DNA from: a virus
Virus record (IMG/VR): IMGVR_UViG_3300037189_016610
Location: 1 to 36,561 of that record
Direction: 5' to 3' (one strand)
DNA: 36,561 bases
Positions 29,201 to 36,561 of this stretch are shown here, in pieces. A program made the translations under genes and the position numbers. The notes below the pieces were generated by a model. It searched no databases. It was given only the letters and a program-made list of their open reading frames with translations, and was not told the DNA's origin. Within the stretch, counting starts at the first letter, position 1, and every line of letters starts with the position of its first letter.

Positions 29201-30054
29201 TCGGAGGTGTGACCAACGTCACGGCCTTAACATCGAACACGACCTATCTCGGACCGAACTACATCTTCTCCCCATCGGGCGCGACTTTCTTCGGCTCTTC
29301 CGGAGTCACGATAGGGAACACCTCGACGAACTTCTACGGCTCGTCCGGGGTCTCCATTAGCGCGACCGCTATCACGATCAACGGGGTCGTGATCACGAGC
29401 GCCTCGACGGATCACACAAAGGTTCAAGGTGGAGTCAATACCTACACGGCGGGAACCGAATCGCGTCCATCGGTGAACGTCGTCGCGAACCCTTCATTCT
29501 CCGCGATCACCGTAGGGACCGGCGTAACGATCTCGTCCACCGGGATAACGATCCAAGGGCTGACGATCACGAGCGGGTTCACCTCCGGGATCTCCGGGAA
29601 TTATCTCCCTCTTACCGGTGGCACAATGTCGGGCAACACAACGTGGATCAATGGGACATCGATAAAGCTCAACTCCGCAGCGGGATCCACGACTTTCATC
29701 CCGTCCTACGCGACCTCTAATCACGACCTCTACACACCCAACAAGGCCGGTGAAATTGCGTTGGTCCCCGTCAGTAGGGAGATATCCTCGGACTATTCCG
29801 TAACGGATTCGTATCAATACTATGTCTGCGATACCTCTTCGGGAGGATTCGTCGTCACGCTTCCTCCCTCGCCTTCCTTGACGGAACAGTATCACTTCTT
29901 CGACAAGCGGGGGTCTTGGGGGTCGGATAACCTGACGCTCTCCGGGGGAACGAATAACATCAACGCCGGGACCAGCTATGTGCTCGGTGTGGATAATCAA
30001 CACGCGTTCGTTACGTGGATCGGGAACAAATGGGCGATCATCGTTACCGCGTAA
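26272..30054 (+). CDS. Large tail-tip/receptor-binding protein
   Basis: A 1260-residue protein. Residues about 24-160 look like a carbohydrate-binding jelly roll (LVNPTFSLSGEVAGNW, DNTWYTVSFTVSS). Residues about 180-215 carry TYTVSDVKSITKRFGAWSKV followed by FKLPRTPTNAALL, a pattern seen in Bacteroidota phage baseplate proteins. A long middle region is of tail-tip type. From about 930 the sequence becomes fibre-like with Asn/Thr/Gly repeats (NNTISAGVSGVTML, SSGVTIGNTSTNFYGSSGVSI), one VNTYTAGTESRPSVNV repeat shared with the 21487 protein, and YLPLTGGTMSG, a common fibre motif. It likely contacts the host surface. It is coupled by ATGA to the previous gene. Confidence 0.68.
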   Translation: MSIFSQIELFREIPVEGQLHQIRLVNPTFSLSGEVAGNWSQGHSVEWSFTAGTGTASFTDNGVHGFLRQDFPNPIRDNTWYTVSFTVSSRTTGGVRLYMGGLPVTGVTVNGSYEIPYWSSSGSSHATYILFQPNDDGGTWFDGEIDAVSIVQDRRLSPPESSTQWEPVGFLDMDDRERLGVTYTVSDVKSITKRFGAWSKVFKLPRTPTNAALLGHLHSNEAQPSVFDPRNKTKAVLWSDDVPQVRGYLSLKSVSDQGELGWFEVELVDGGVDLVDAIKGKKLSDLDLSAYAHPLTRDNIVQTWQDGWTWENGYYYPLYLNEDDRFRVKDDFKPAYFNRAILKAIFDEANYSFDLSPELEEKFDLVLTAPTGRPKAGEGDLEASGARASSSADTVYQANGDTSPPIFVNDNGQVALDVEESDPLDNFYPASGFFIAPFTGPYTVEYLVTTTIAGSQQTPTSGDRVIDGSTDYSDIANSFVSFDVWDYSANVALLGPDQGRWEFPQQYTAPYSQARIFSGQTTTLDLVAGQIVCLNGRVQNRLQYFDNIAHWGTDLTVTVDHTETYFSIRPSAGVPITEGMLISAPDWLGKITQQSFLEDQIRAFNLHLVPDPDNERLIHIFSRNELYGTDEVIDRSGCVAMDEEITREYLSEITASKLVLGHKTPISSDAFNEHWTELAGESRIYGDKEFSFGTNLYIETTETRLANYTPAPITVDNGGRFVSAVLSRGEDADTKLLVRCPETYPSEVLVSWYSPNVGSYYTTPYAYYRPTLHVDRVTGSTFSLTFGEVPLLLTSEEIDITSNTLFSDHYQDQLDQWKNSRLFSCYMRLSNAQVGEHLRNIGAHIFVEELGNWFHLYSIIDWDPTLSDSVLTRVVLLEAPPSNRAIRRQYFQRPPNKISGFNPLITAGVSGQDFGTTVFGTRTSIYNTNVGFNTLRTENYYNSVYGSGNTVNNNANYNFILGDNNTISAGVSGVTMLGGVTNVTALTSNTTYLGPNYIFSPSGATFFGSSGVTIGNTSTNFYGSSGVSISATAITINGVVITSASTDHTKVQGGVNTYTAGTESRPSVNVVANPSFSAITVGTGVTISSTGITIQGLTITSGFTSGISGNYLPLTGGTMSGNTTWINGTSIKLNSAAGSTTFIPSYATSNHDLYTPNKAGEIALVPVSREISSDYSVTDSYQYYVCDTSSGGFVVTLPPSPSLTEQYHFFDKRGSWGSDNLTLSGGTNNINAGTSYVLGVDNQHAFVTWIGNKWAIIVTA

Positions 30055-30072
30055 AGTCGCGAGGCATGGCGC

Positions 30073-30108
30073 GTATTTACCGGGGAGGGGACAATAGTTC
30101 CTCTCCCC
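30073..30108 (+). promoter_or_regulatory. TATTTA box and leader hairpin of the tape measure gene
   Basis: GTATTTA (30073-30079) is followed by a 9-bp stem with one G-T pair: GGGGAGGGG (30082-30090) with CCTCTCCCC (30100-30108), loop ACAATAGTT. The hairpin ends 4 bases before ATG 30113 and could limit translation of the very long tape measure mRNA. It is the only box-to-ATG leader with such a hairpin. Confidence 0.6.
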
Positions 30109-30112
30109 AGCA

Positions 30113-33100
30113 ATGGCCGATAACGAAACGATTCACCGCCTTACAGTAGACACCTCCGGGTCGAATACCGAAGACCTACGGAAGAAGCTCGAATCCCTGA
30201 AGAAGGAGATCCTCTTGAACGAGGAATCCGTGAAGAAGTACCGCGCCGAACTGAAGGCGGGAACAACGACGATCGATCAGGCGGCCGGGCCGATCTCTCA
30301 ACACGAGGCGAAACTGAAGGGTCTCCGGACGGAGTACCTCGCGACTCAACAGGCCTCCCAAGGTCTGGCCACCTTTACCCAAAAGATAGGATCCGAGTTC
30401 TCCAAGGCCGTATCCCCCCTATCGGGATTCCTTGCCCAACTCGGGCCCATGGGCAACTCCATCAATTCCCTCGTGGGGAAGGTCGGGCAATTCGGTAACG
30501 CGCTCGGTTCCCTTGGTGGCAATTCCGAAAAGCTCCAAGGCGGAATCGGCAAGATCAAAGGTTCGGTGGACGGACTCAACGGTCCGCTCTCGAATCTCGG
30601 GAAGCATGCCGGGGAAACATCCGCAGGAATCGCCCGCCTAAACGCGTCGAGCGATCAGACGGCCGCAGGCATCGGGAAACTGAATGCGTTCACTAGCGGG
30701 CTCGGAAAGGCCGCAGGCGGGGCCTTGTTGGGGATAGGTGCGCTCGTGGGCGGTCTCTCTGCTCTTGGAGTCGGTATCACGTCGAGCGTGAAGGCTTACG
30801 ATGAATCTGAAAAGGCCGCGCGTCAACTCACGACCGCGCTAGGTGGATCCACCGTAGCGGCGAAGGAACTCCTCGACCAAGCTCACGACCTCCAAGACCT
30901 GACGGGTATAAGCGACGAGGCAATCGTGAAGGGACAATCCTTCGCCGCATCGTTGGGAATCTCGACCGATTCCATTAAGGAACTCACGCCCCTCGTCCTC
31001 GACTTGGCGGCCGCAACTGGTCAGGACGTGACCTCCGCATTCGAGGCCGTCGCCTCCACCCTATCCGGTGGACGTGACGCATTGAAGAAATACGGGATCT
31101 CGCTCTCGGATACCGCATCGCAGGGAGAACGGACCCAACAAGTGATCGAAGGTCTCACCGCAAAGTTCCAAGGCCAAGCGGCCGCCATTGGCAGCGCGGG
31201 CGGTTCGGAGTTGAAGAAGTTCCAAGTCAACCTCGACGACCTATCGGAGTCCATCGGCTCGATAATCGTTCGCGGGATCGGACCCTTTGTCGAGGGAATT
31301 ACTTCCCTCGTGCATGGGTTCAACGACCTGATCGAACCCGCTGGGAATCTCACGACGGAACTAACCGCCCAGCGGAACGCCATTGTCGAGACGGCCGCCG
31401 AAGGAACGAAGCTCGTCGATCGATACGATGAACTCTCAACCGCCACGAACCTAACGGACGAGGAACACAAGGAACTGAACAAGACGGTCGCTCGCCTTAC
31501 CGAACTCTTCCCGAGCGCCATCACGAAATGGGACGAGTACGGTAAGGCCGTAGGCATTTCATCCGTAGCGGTACGGGAACACCTCTCTCTGATGGGACAG
31601 GAACTCCGGGCGCTGAATGCCGACCGCATCCAAGAGCTAACCAAGGCCCTCGAAAACCTCGACCAAAAGAGCGAAGGCATCAACCTACCGGACCTCGGTA
31701 TCGTGTTCTCCAACTCGGGGCAATCCCTGAAAAGCGCGGAGGCCTTCCTCGCCAACCTCGAATCCGTGCGCAAGACGGGCGCATTGGTGAACAAGGAACT
31801 CGGAGCTACTTCGGTTCAGGTACAATCTATCGACGCGGCCGGTAAGACCGTGACCGAGACCTTCGCTCAATTCGAGGGGAAGGTCGTCAAGCTGGGCAAG
31901 GGACAGAACAACGTTCGCGACCTCGTCACGGTTCAGGAGAAGGATCTCACCGCGAACGAGGACAAGGTCCGGAGCTTCTTCGGTCGGCTCAAAGGATATC
32001 AGACCACGATTCAGGCGGAGATCAACAAGATCAACGGAGAGGATCTCGCCAAGTCGATCGACGAACTAGCGAAGAAGCAAAAGGAGGAAGCGGACGCGGC
32101 CAACGCAGCGGCCAAGGCGTACACTTCACAAGCGGCAACGCTCGAAGAACTCACCAACCGGAAGAACGCGCTCAACGAATCCCTGAAGTCCGTCCCGGAG
32201 AATGATACCGGCCGAATCAAAGGGATAACCGACGAGATCAAGGCGATCGACAAACGGATCGAGGCGTTCAAGGTTGACTCCAAGGAGACGAAGAAGAACA
32301 CGGACGAAGCGGCCAAGGCATACGCCGAACGGGAGCAGAAGATCCGCGCGTCTCTCGCGTTGGAATTGGCGGCGATCGATGATCAGGAGTCGAAGAAGCT
32401 CGTCTCGGAGATTGAAGGGAACAAGCGCCGGGGCGAAGCCTTGTCGAAGTTCCTCTCCGAGCGCATACAACAGGAGCAGGAGGCAGCGACCAAGGCATCG
32501 AAGGGCGGGGAGATCCCGCTGGAATTCCGATTGAAGATCTCCGGGCTCGAATCCGAGAAGGCGAAGGTCGATCGCGAGGTAACGAACCTGAAGGCCGAGA
32601 TCGAGAACAGGATCAAGGAAGTAACCGGGAAGATCGTTCTCCGCATCGAAGCCGATACGAACGAACTGGAGAAACAGATAGCCGACGCTATCGCCATGGA
32701 CGACCTGTCGCGCTCCTTCGAGGAGAGCTTCACGCGTTCCTCCAAGACGATAGGCGTAGACCTGAGGACCGAACTAACGACGGCCGCTCTCGATGGGACG
32801 ATCGACTTCGACACGTTGATCGCCAACAAGGATCTACCGAAGAAAACGATCGAGGAACTACGCGCGGCCTATCTGAAGTTCCAAGCGGAGACCAAGACCA
32901 ACGCGATCGAATTCACCAAGGCATCGGACGAGCAATCGCTCGCACGCCTGAAGGATCGGTTCGCCGAACTGGTCAAGCTACGCGCGGAACTGGTCGCGAA
33001 GAAAGAGACGGCGGAGACCGATGTCTCGATCGTGTTCACGGACGAGGACGCGGAATCCTTGTCCGCCATGGACTCGGAACTCGATGCCCTCGACGGGAAG

Positions 33101-34348
33101 ATCGTAACGGCCTCCGTCAAAGTGAATGCGGACACGGCCGGAATAGATGCCATCGCCGAAGGTCTGAAGAAGGCCGTCCCGGACGGAGGGAAGAAGGATT
33201 CCAATGATTCCCCGCTCGCCAAGTTGTTCGGCCTCGACCAAGAGACGACGGCGTTCCTCGTGGACTCCGCCGTTCAACTCGGACAAGATATCTCCGACGC
33301 GATCTTCACCGCACAACGCGAACGAATCCAACGCTCTCTCGACCTCACGATCGCGTCGATCGATGATACCCGGAACTCCGAGATACAAGGGATCGAGGAT
33401 CAGATCGAGGCGGGGTTGATCACCGAGCAGGAAGGCGCGGCCAAGCGGACCGCTATCGACAAGGCAGCGGCCGCCGACCGCAAGGCAGCGGCGAAGAAGG
33501 CGTTCGAGGAAGAGCGGGCCGTAAAGCGCGCTTCCGCCTTGGTGAACCTCGGAGCGGAACTTGCGGGCATCGCCGCGACTTCCGTACAAACCGGGCTCGG
33601 TGCTCCGTTCTATCTCGCGATCCAAACGGGTCTCGCCTTGGCGCGATTCGCCGGGAACATCGCCACTATCAACGGGGCGCAATTCGCGGAAGAAGGAGCG
33701 ATCGTTCAGGCCGAACGCGGTCGCATCGCTAAGGGTCCATCCCATGCGGAGGGCGGCATTCCGGGAATCGTGAACGGGAACCAAGCGGTCGAACTCGAAG
33801 GCGAGGAGGCGATCATAAACAAACGCTCAACGAAGAAGTTCGCTCCGCTCCTTTCGGCAATCAATCAATACGAAGGGAACGGGATCTCATTTGCTCCCTC
33901 GAACCCTGTTGTGTTGCGTGATCTTGTGCAAGAGGTGCTCCCTGAGGGGAAGCCGATGTTCGCTAGTGGTGGCAAGACAACGCGGGGAATCGCCATGGTC
34001 AACGCGTCCGCTCCTGCTCTCGATCCCCGCGTCCGTCCAATTCAACGCGCGGATTTCGGTGCATGGGTCGGACATGCGGCTCTCGGTTCCTTGCCCGTCG
34101 CCCGGTTCGCCATGGGAGGACAGATCCCGAAAGTGTTCGCCGGTGGCGGAGAGGTCTCGGTTATCCCGGCGGACGGAACGATCGCCAACCGGAGGCAATT
34201 GGAGGCAAGCGCGACGATCGAGTCGAACCGTGTTATCGCTCTCAACGGCGAAGGAGACGAGAAAAAGACGGTTGTCTATATCTCCGAGCTATCGGCCAAG
34301 ACGAGCAGGATCCAACGCACTATGGATCGGGTATCATTTGGCGGTTGA
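30113..34348 (+). CDS. Tape measure protein
   Basis: A 1411-residue protein with an N-terminal coiled coil (LRKKLESLKKEILLNEESV), Gly-rich segments and a hydrophobic stretch at about 201-222 (AGGALLGIGALVGGLSALGV). A long helical, Lys/Glu-rich body follows, then a C-terminal domain with hydrophobic segment (GAPFYLAIQTGLALARFAG) and Gly-rich end (FAEEGAIVQAERG, FASGGKTTRG). This is the standard tape measure layout. The family rule of about 0.15 nm per residue gives a tail of roughly 210 nm. It sets tail length and is ejected with DNA. Confidence 0.9.
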   Translation: MADNETIHRLTVDTSGSNTEDLRKKLESLKKEILLNEESVKKYRAELKAGTTTIDQAAGPISQHEAKLKGLRTEYLATQQASQGLATFTQKIGSEFSKAVSPLSGFLAQLGPMGNSINSLVGKVGQFGNALGSLGGNSEKLQGGIGKIKGSVDGLNGPLSNLGKHAGETSAGIARLNASSDQTAAGIGKLNAFTSGLGKAAGGALLGIGALVGGLSALGVGITSSVKAYDESEKAARQLTTALGGSTVAAKELLDQAHDLQDLTGISDEAIVKGQSFAASLGISTDSIKELTPLVLDLAAATGQDVTSAFEAVASTLSGGRDALKKYGISLSDTASQGERTQQVIEGLTAKFQGQAAAIGSAGGSELKKFQVNLDDLSESIGSIIVRGIGPFVEGITSLVHGFNDLIEPAGNLTTELTAQRNAIVETAAEGTKLVDRYDELSTATNLTDEEHKELNKTVARLTELFPSAITKWDEYGKAVGISSVAVREHLSLMGQELRALNADRIQELTKALENLDQKSEGINLPDLGIVFSNSGQSLKSAEAFLANLESVRKTGALVNKELGATSVQVQSIDAAGKTVTETFAQFEGKVVKLGKGQNNVRDLVTVQEKDLTANEDKVRSFFGRLKGYQTTIQAEINKINGEDLAKSIDELAKKQKEEADAANAAAKAYTSQAATLEELTNRKNALNESLKSVPENDTGRIKGITDEIKAIDKRIEAFKVDSKETKKNTDEAAKAYAEREQKIRASLALELAAIDDQESKKLVSEIEGNKRRGEALSKFLSERIQQEQEAATKASKGGEIPLEFRLKISGLESEKAKVDREVTNLKAEIENRIKEVTGKIVLRIEADTNELEKQIADAIAMDDLSRSFEESFTRSSKTIGVDLRTELTTAALDGTIDFDTLIANKDLPKKTIEELRAAYLKFQAETKTNAIEFTKASDEQSLARLKDRFAELVKLRAELVAKKETAETDVSIVFTDEDAESLSAMDSELDALDGKIVTASVKVNADTAGIDAIAEGLKKAVPDGGKKDSNDSPLAKLFGLDQETTAFLVDSAVQLGQDISDAIFTAQRERIQRSLDLTIASIDDTRNSEIQGIEDQIEAGLITEQEGAAKRTAIDKAAAADRKAAAKKAFEEERAVKRASALVNLGAELAGIAATSVQTGLGAPFYLAIQTGLALARFAGNIATINGAQFAEEGAIVQAERGRIAKGPSHAEGGIPGIVNGNQAVELEGEEAIINKRSTKKFAPLLSAINQYEGNGISFAPSNPVVLRDLVQEVLPEGKPMFASGGKTTRGIAMVNASAPALDPRVRPIQRADFGAWVGHAALGSLPVARFAMGGQIPKVFAGGGEVSVIPADGTIANRRQLEASATIESNRVIALNGEGDEKKTVVYISELSAKTSRIQRTMDRVSFGG

Positions 34349-34356
34349 TCGTGTAT

Positions 34357-34363
34357 GTATTTA
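34357..34363 (+). promoter_or_regulatory. TATTTA box that fixes the protease start
   Basis: GTATTTA ends exactly 5 bases before ATG 34369. An open frame continues upstream inside the tape measure gene, so the box helps choose the ATG. Confidence 0.55.
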
Positions 34364-34368
34364 CTCCC

Positions 34369-35028
34369 ATGGACAACACACCGAAAGACCTCCCTGTTTT
34401 CCGTCTCGTTCAGGGCAGCGACGAGGACGCCTCCGGGATACTGGCGACGAGCCTCGTCAACGATCCCGCTCACGAGGTCGCGTTCATTGCTTTCTCGAAA
34501 GAGCATCCCGTGGAATTGAAGTTCGCGGCCGATGCCATGCGACGCAACGTCTCGGGCCCGCTTATCGTGCCGGACAAGATGATCTATCGCAACGACGCGA
34601 AGCACGGTCCGCATTACGTCTACTTCTCTTCCTCGGACATCGAGTCCATCGTGAGGAAGCACGGAAAGAACCTCCGCTTCTCGAACGTCACCGTCGAACA
34701 TGCGCCCGGACTTGTCGAGGGGGCCTATATGGTCGAGACGTGGATCACCGGGGCGAATGACAAGGCGAAGGATCTCGGTTTCGATGTTCCTCAAGGAACA
34801 TGGATGGCAACGATGCACATCGAGAACGACGCGCTTTGGAACGAGGTTCTCTCCGGAGATCGGACCGGGTTCTCCATCGAGGGTCTGTTCGCTTATGAGC
34901 GCGCGCAAATGAGCGCCGCACCGACGAATGAACCTACCGAGATCGCGGTGCTCTCCATCCTGCTCGACGCCAATAAGACCGACGAGCAAAAAGAGAAAGA
35001 CCTGATCAATTTGCTCGGTCCCTGCTAA
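34369..35028 (+). CDS. XkdF-type prohead protease
   Basis: A 219-residue protein with the pattern of the phage XkdF/prohead serine protease family: start LATSLVNDPAHEVAFIAFSK, a His at 111 in NVTVEH, and Ser169 in TGFSIEGLF as the likely nucleophile. Such enzymes cut the scaffold and capsid N-termini as the head matures. It lies directly before a scaffold-like gene and the capsid gene, the usual head module order. The last 35 residues are an acidic helix, perhaps part of the scaffold interaction. Confidence 0.8.
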   Translation: MDNTPKDLPVFRLVQGSDEDASGILATSLVNDPAHEVAFIAFSKEHPVELKFAADAMRRNVSGPLIVPDKMIYRNDAKHGPHYVYFSSSDIESIVRKHGKNLRFSNVTVEHAPGLVEGAYMVETWITGANDKAKDLGFDVPQGTWMATMHIENDALWNEVLSGDRTGFSIEGLFAYERAQMSAAPTNEPTEIAVLSILLDANKTDEQKEKDLINLLGPC

Positions 35029-35043
35029 TAATCAACACATCCC

Positions 35044-35050
35044 GTATTTA
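35044..35050 (+). promoter_or_regulatory. TATTTA box of the scaffold-capsid transcript
   Basis: GTATTTA ends 20 bases before ATG 35071, the same spacing as at 20624 and 11680. The capsid and 113-628 genes have no box of their own and probably rely on this one. Confidence 0.55.
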
Positions 35051-35070
35051 CCTATTAAGACCCTATCGAA

Positions 35071-35535
35071 ATGACTCTGATCGAAAAGATGAAAGCAACC
35101 GTCGCCGAATGGATGACGGCCAAAGAAGCTAAGACCGAGGCAACCGCCGAAGTCGCCGCCGAGACCCAAGAGACGAAAGTCGAGGTCGATATGAACGCCG
35201 AGACCGAGAAGCCGGAAACCGAGGTGAAGATGGAAGTGGCTCCGGCCGATGCTCCCGCCGATGTTCCCGCGCCTGATGCTATGGACGCCCGGATCTCCGA
35301 ACTCGAAAAGATCGTCGCGGCTTTGGTGGACAAGGTCTCCGCCATGTCCGCAAGCGACACGGCCGCTCAAGCGATGGCCGCCGTCGAAGTTCTCAAGACG
35401 GAGTTCTCCGCTACCGAAAAGAAGGTCTCCGAGATCGCCGCTCAACCCGAGGGGAAGGTCGCCGGAACCGAAAAGAAAACCGTGAAGATCGCGCCCGCCC
35501 ATAAGGGTCTCGCGCAACTCATCGGCTCGAACTGA
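35071..35535 (+). CDS. Scaffolding-like protein
   Basis: A 154-residue protein with little hydrophobic core. An acidic, Glu/Thr/Ala-rich first half (about 20-75) and a Pro/Ala/Asp segment are followed by a predicted coiled coil (MDARISELEKIVAALVDKV) and a basic C-terminus (KKTVKIAPAHKGLAQLIGSN). This composition, and the place between protease and capsid genes, match phage scaffold proteins, which fill the prohead and are removed by the protease. No sequence family is identified. Confidence 0.65.
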   Translation: MTLIEKMKATVAEWMTAKEAKTEATAEVAAETQETKVEVDMNAETEKPETEVKMEVAPADAPADVPAPDAMDARISELEKIVAALVDKVSAMSASDTAAQAMAAVEVLKTEFSATEKKVSEIAAQPEGKVAGTEKKTVKIAPAHKGLAQLIGSN

Positions 35536-35568
35536 ATCATCAAACAACAACACGAAATCAAATAAGCA

Positions 35569-36549
35569 ATGAGCGTTTCAACCTCTTCCCTCTCCACCTA
35601 TTGCGATCAGAGCAAGAAGGAGCTTCTCGCCAAGGCGGTAGCCGGAGCCAATACGTTCGCGGATACCGCGTTCGTCAACATCGTTCCGGGCATTCCTTAC
35701 GGGAGCCAGATCCAACAGAAGTTCTTCTCGGTGATCCCCGGATATCAAGTAAATTCTACCTGCCCCGCGATCAGCGGTAGCACGACCTTCACGGAGAAGC
35801 TCCTGAGCACCTCCCTCGTGGTGGTGTCGGATGCTTGGTGCTCCGATGATCTTCGCGCGAAGCTCACGCCTTATATGCCCGCCGGTGCGAACAACGCCGA
35901 GGCGTTCGAGGTGCCCAACGAGGTGATCGACGACATCACGGCGCAAATGGCGCGCGATGCGGCCGTTACCGCTTGGCAGGGAATGCGCGGCGCTCCGACC
36001 AACTCGATGAACGGTCAGATCAAGGGATGGCTCTATCGCCTGATCAACAACGGTGCAAGCTCCTACAGCGGAAGCACCTTCAAGACGACCTCGACCTACA
36101 CGAGCTTGACGAGTTCCAACTTCATCGCTGCGATGGATGACTTTATGGCCAACGTTCCGGCGGCCATTCAGGGAATGGATCTCGTGATCGCTTGCCCTTA
36201 CGATGCCTATAACGCTGGTAAGGTAGCTTACCGCAACACTTACGGCGCTGGTTCGCTCGAAGTCGTTCCCGGTGATGTGGAAATGTACAAGCTGCTCGGT
36301 TACGATAACGTGACGGTGAAGCGCGACGACGGCCTGAACGGCGCAAAGGTTTGCGTTATGTCAACGGCGAAAGGTGGAAACTTCATCTACAACGTGGACA
36401 TCGCTGGTGATGCTACCGAAGTGAAGGTGGGCTATGACGGCCTGACCGACAAGACGTGGTACCGCCTGAAGGCGGCCATCGGAACTGAGATCAAGTTCGC
36501 CGAAGAAGTGGGTGTTCTGAACTATAACACCGGAAGCTTGGCCAACTAA
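35569..36549 (+). CDS. Major capsid protein
   Basis: A 326-residue protein of normal capsid length. It starts MSVSTSSLSTYCDQSKKELLAKA, with beta-rich middle and C-terminal parts (NFIYNVDIAGDATEVKVGYD). A long helix stretch (EVIDDITAQMARDAAVTAW) fits the backbone helix of HK97-fold capsids. It follows protease and scaffold genes and is followed by another structural gene, as expected. The leader is A-rich (CAACAACACGAAATCAAATAAGCA). The final 25 codons reappear at the start of the contig. The family is assigned by size, fold pattern and context. Confidence 0.8.
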   Translation: MSVSTSSLSTYCDQSKKELLAKAVAGANTFADTAFVNIVPGIPYGSQIQQKFFSVIPGYQVNSTCPAISGSTTFTEKLLSTSLVVVSDAWCSDDLRAKLTPYMPAGANNAEAFEVPNEVIDDITAQMARDAAVTAWQGMRGAPTNSMNGQIKGWLYRLINNGASSYSGSTFKTTSTYTSLTSSNFIAAMDDFMANVPAAIQGMDLVIACPYDAYNAGKVAYRNTYGAGSLEVVPGDVEMYKLLGYDNVTVKRDDGLNGAKVCVMSTAKGGNFIYNVDIAGDATEVKVGYDGLTDKTWYRLKAAIGTEIKFAEEVGVLNYNTGSLAN

Positions 36550-36561
36550 GCGAATCAACAA
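36475..36561. repeat. 87-bp terminal direct repeat (right copy)
   Basis: Identical to bases 1-87. See the left copy: the contig closes into a circle through the end of the capsid gene. Confidence 0.93.

Noticed and set aside
1-36561. CRISPR array, diversity-generating retroelement or insertion sequence
   Set aside because: No regularly spaced repeat array, reverse transcriptase, template/variable repeat pair or transposase was found.

Overview
This window is a complete or near-complete genome of a temperate, long-tailed (siphovirus-type) phage. The first 87 bases (1-87) are identical to the last 87 (36475-36561), so the contig closes on itself: the physical molecule is circular or circularly permuted, with about 36,474 unique bases. 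The host is most likely a member of the Bacteroidota. Two promoters carry the TTG / N19-22 / TAnnTTTG pattern of the Bacteroidota primary sigma factor. Start codons sit behind A-rich leaders rather than Shine-Dalgarno sequences. The integrase has an N-terminal arm-binding domain of the type common in that phylum. The host genus cannot be read from the sequence.

Layout. (1) The rightward late block runs from about 20.6 kb through the contig end to 3.8 kb: a tail assembly chaperone with a programmed -1 frameshift site, a tail/fibre fusion, an HK97-gp10-like protein, two tail-tip proteins, a 1411-residue tape measure, an XkdF-type prohead protease, a scaffold-like protein, the major capsid protein, a putative tail tube, the portal, a connector and two small membrane proteins. 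(2) A small leftward pair lies at 3.8-4.2 kb. (3) A rightward tyrosine integrase lies at 4.6-5.8 kb. (4) A leftward early/accessory operon of overlapping small genes runs from 11.7 down to 6.06 kb and ends in a strong terminator; many genes are coupled by ATGA overlaps, and parts are internally duplicated. (5) A rightward replication block (11.7-14.4 kb) has an array of four 19-bp palindromic iterons, a winged-helix initiator candidate and a T5orf172/GIY-YIG-like protein. (6) A second rightward block (14.5-16.3 kb) has a PD-(D/E)XK nuclease, a sigma-factor-like protein and small membrane or CxxC proteins. (7) A leftward moron with a HEPN-type RNxxxH motif follows. (8) The small terminase subunit is rightward, while a leftward ribbon-helix-helix (RHH) regulated cluster and the large terminase are leftward.

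The most interesting signal is a short box, (G/A/C)TATTTA, found just upstream of many gene or operon starts on both strands. In five cases the TATTTA core ends exactly 5 nt before the start codon, and in three cases exactly 20 nt before it. No -33 element accompanies it. Together with the phage-encoded sigma-like protein at 15059-15730 this suggests a phage-specific promoter system, analogous in concept to T4 late promoters and gp55, possibly giving near-leaderless mRNAs. A second regulon has the RHH protein plus two copies of a 23-bp palindrome placed inside the -33/-7 spacers of two Bacteroidota-type promoters.

I found no recognisable endolysin, CI-type repressor, helicase, primase or polymerase, so replication presumably recruits host machinery and lysis uses an unrecognised enzyme.
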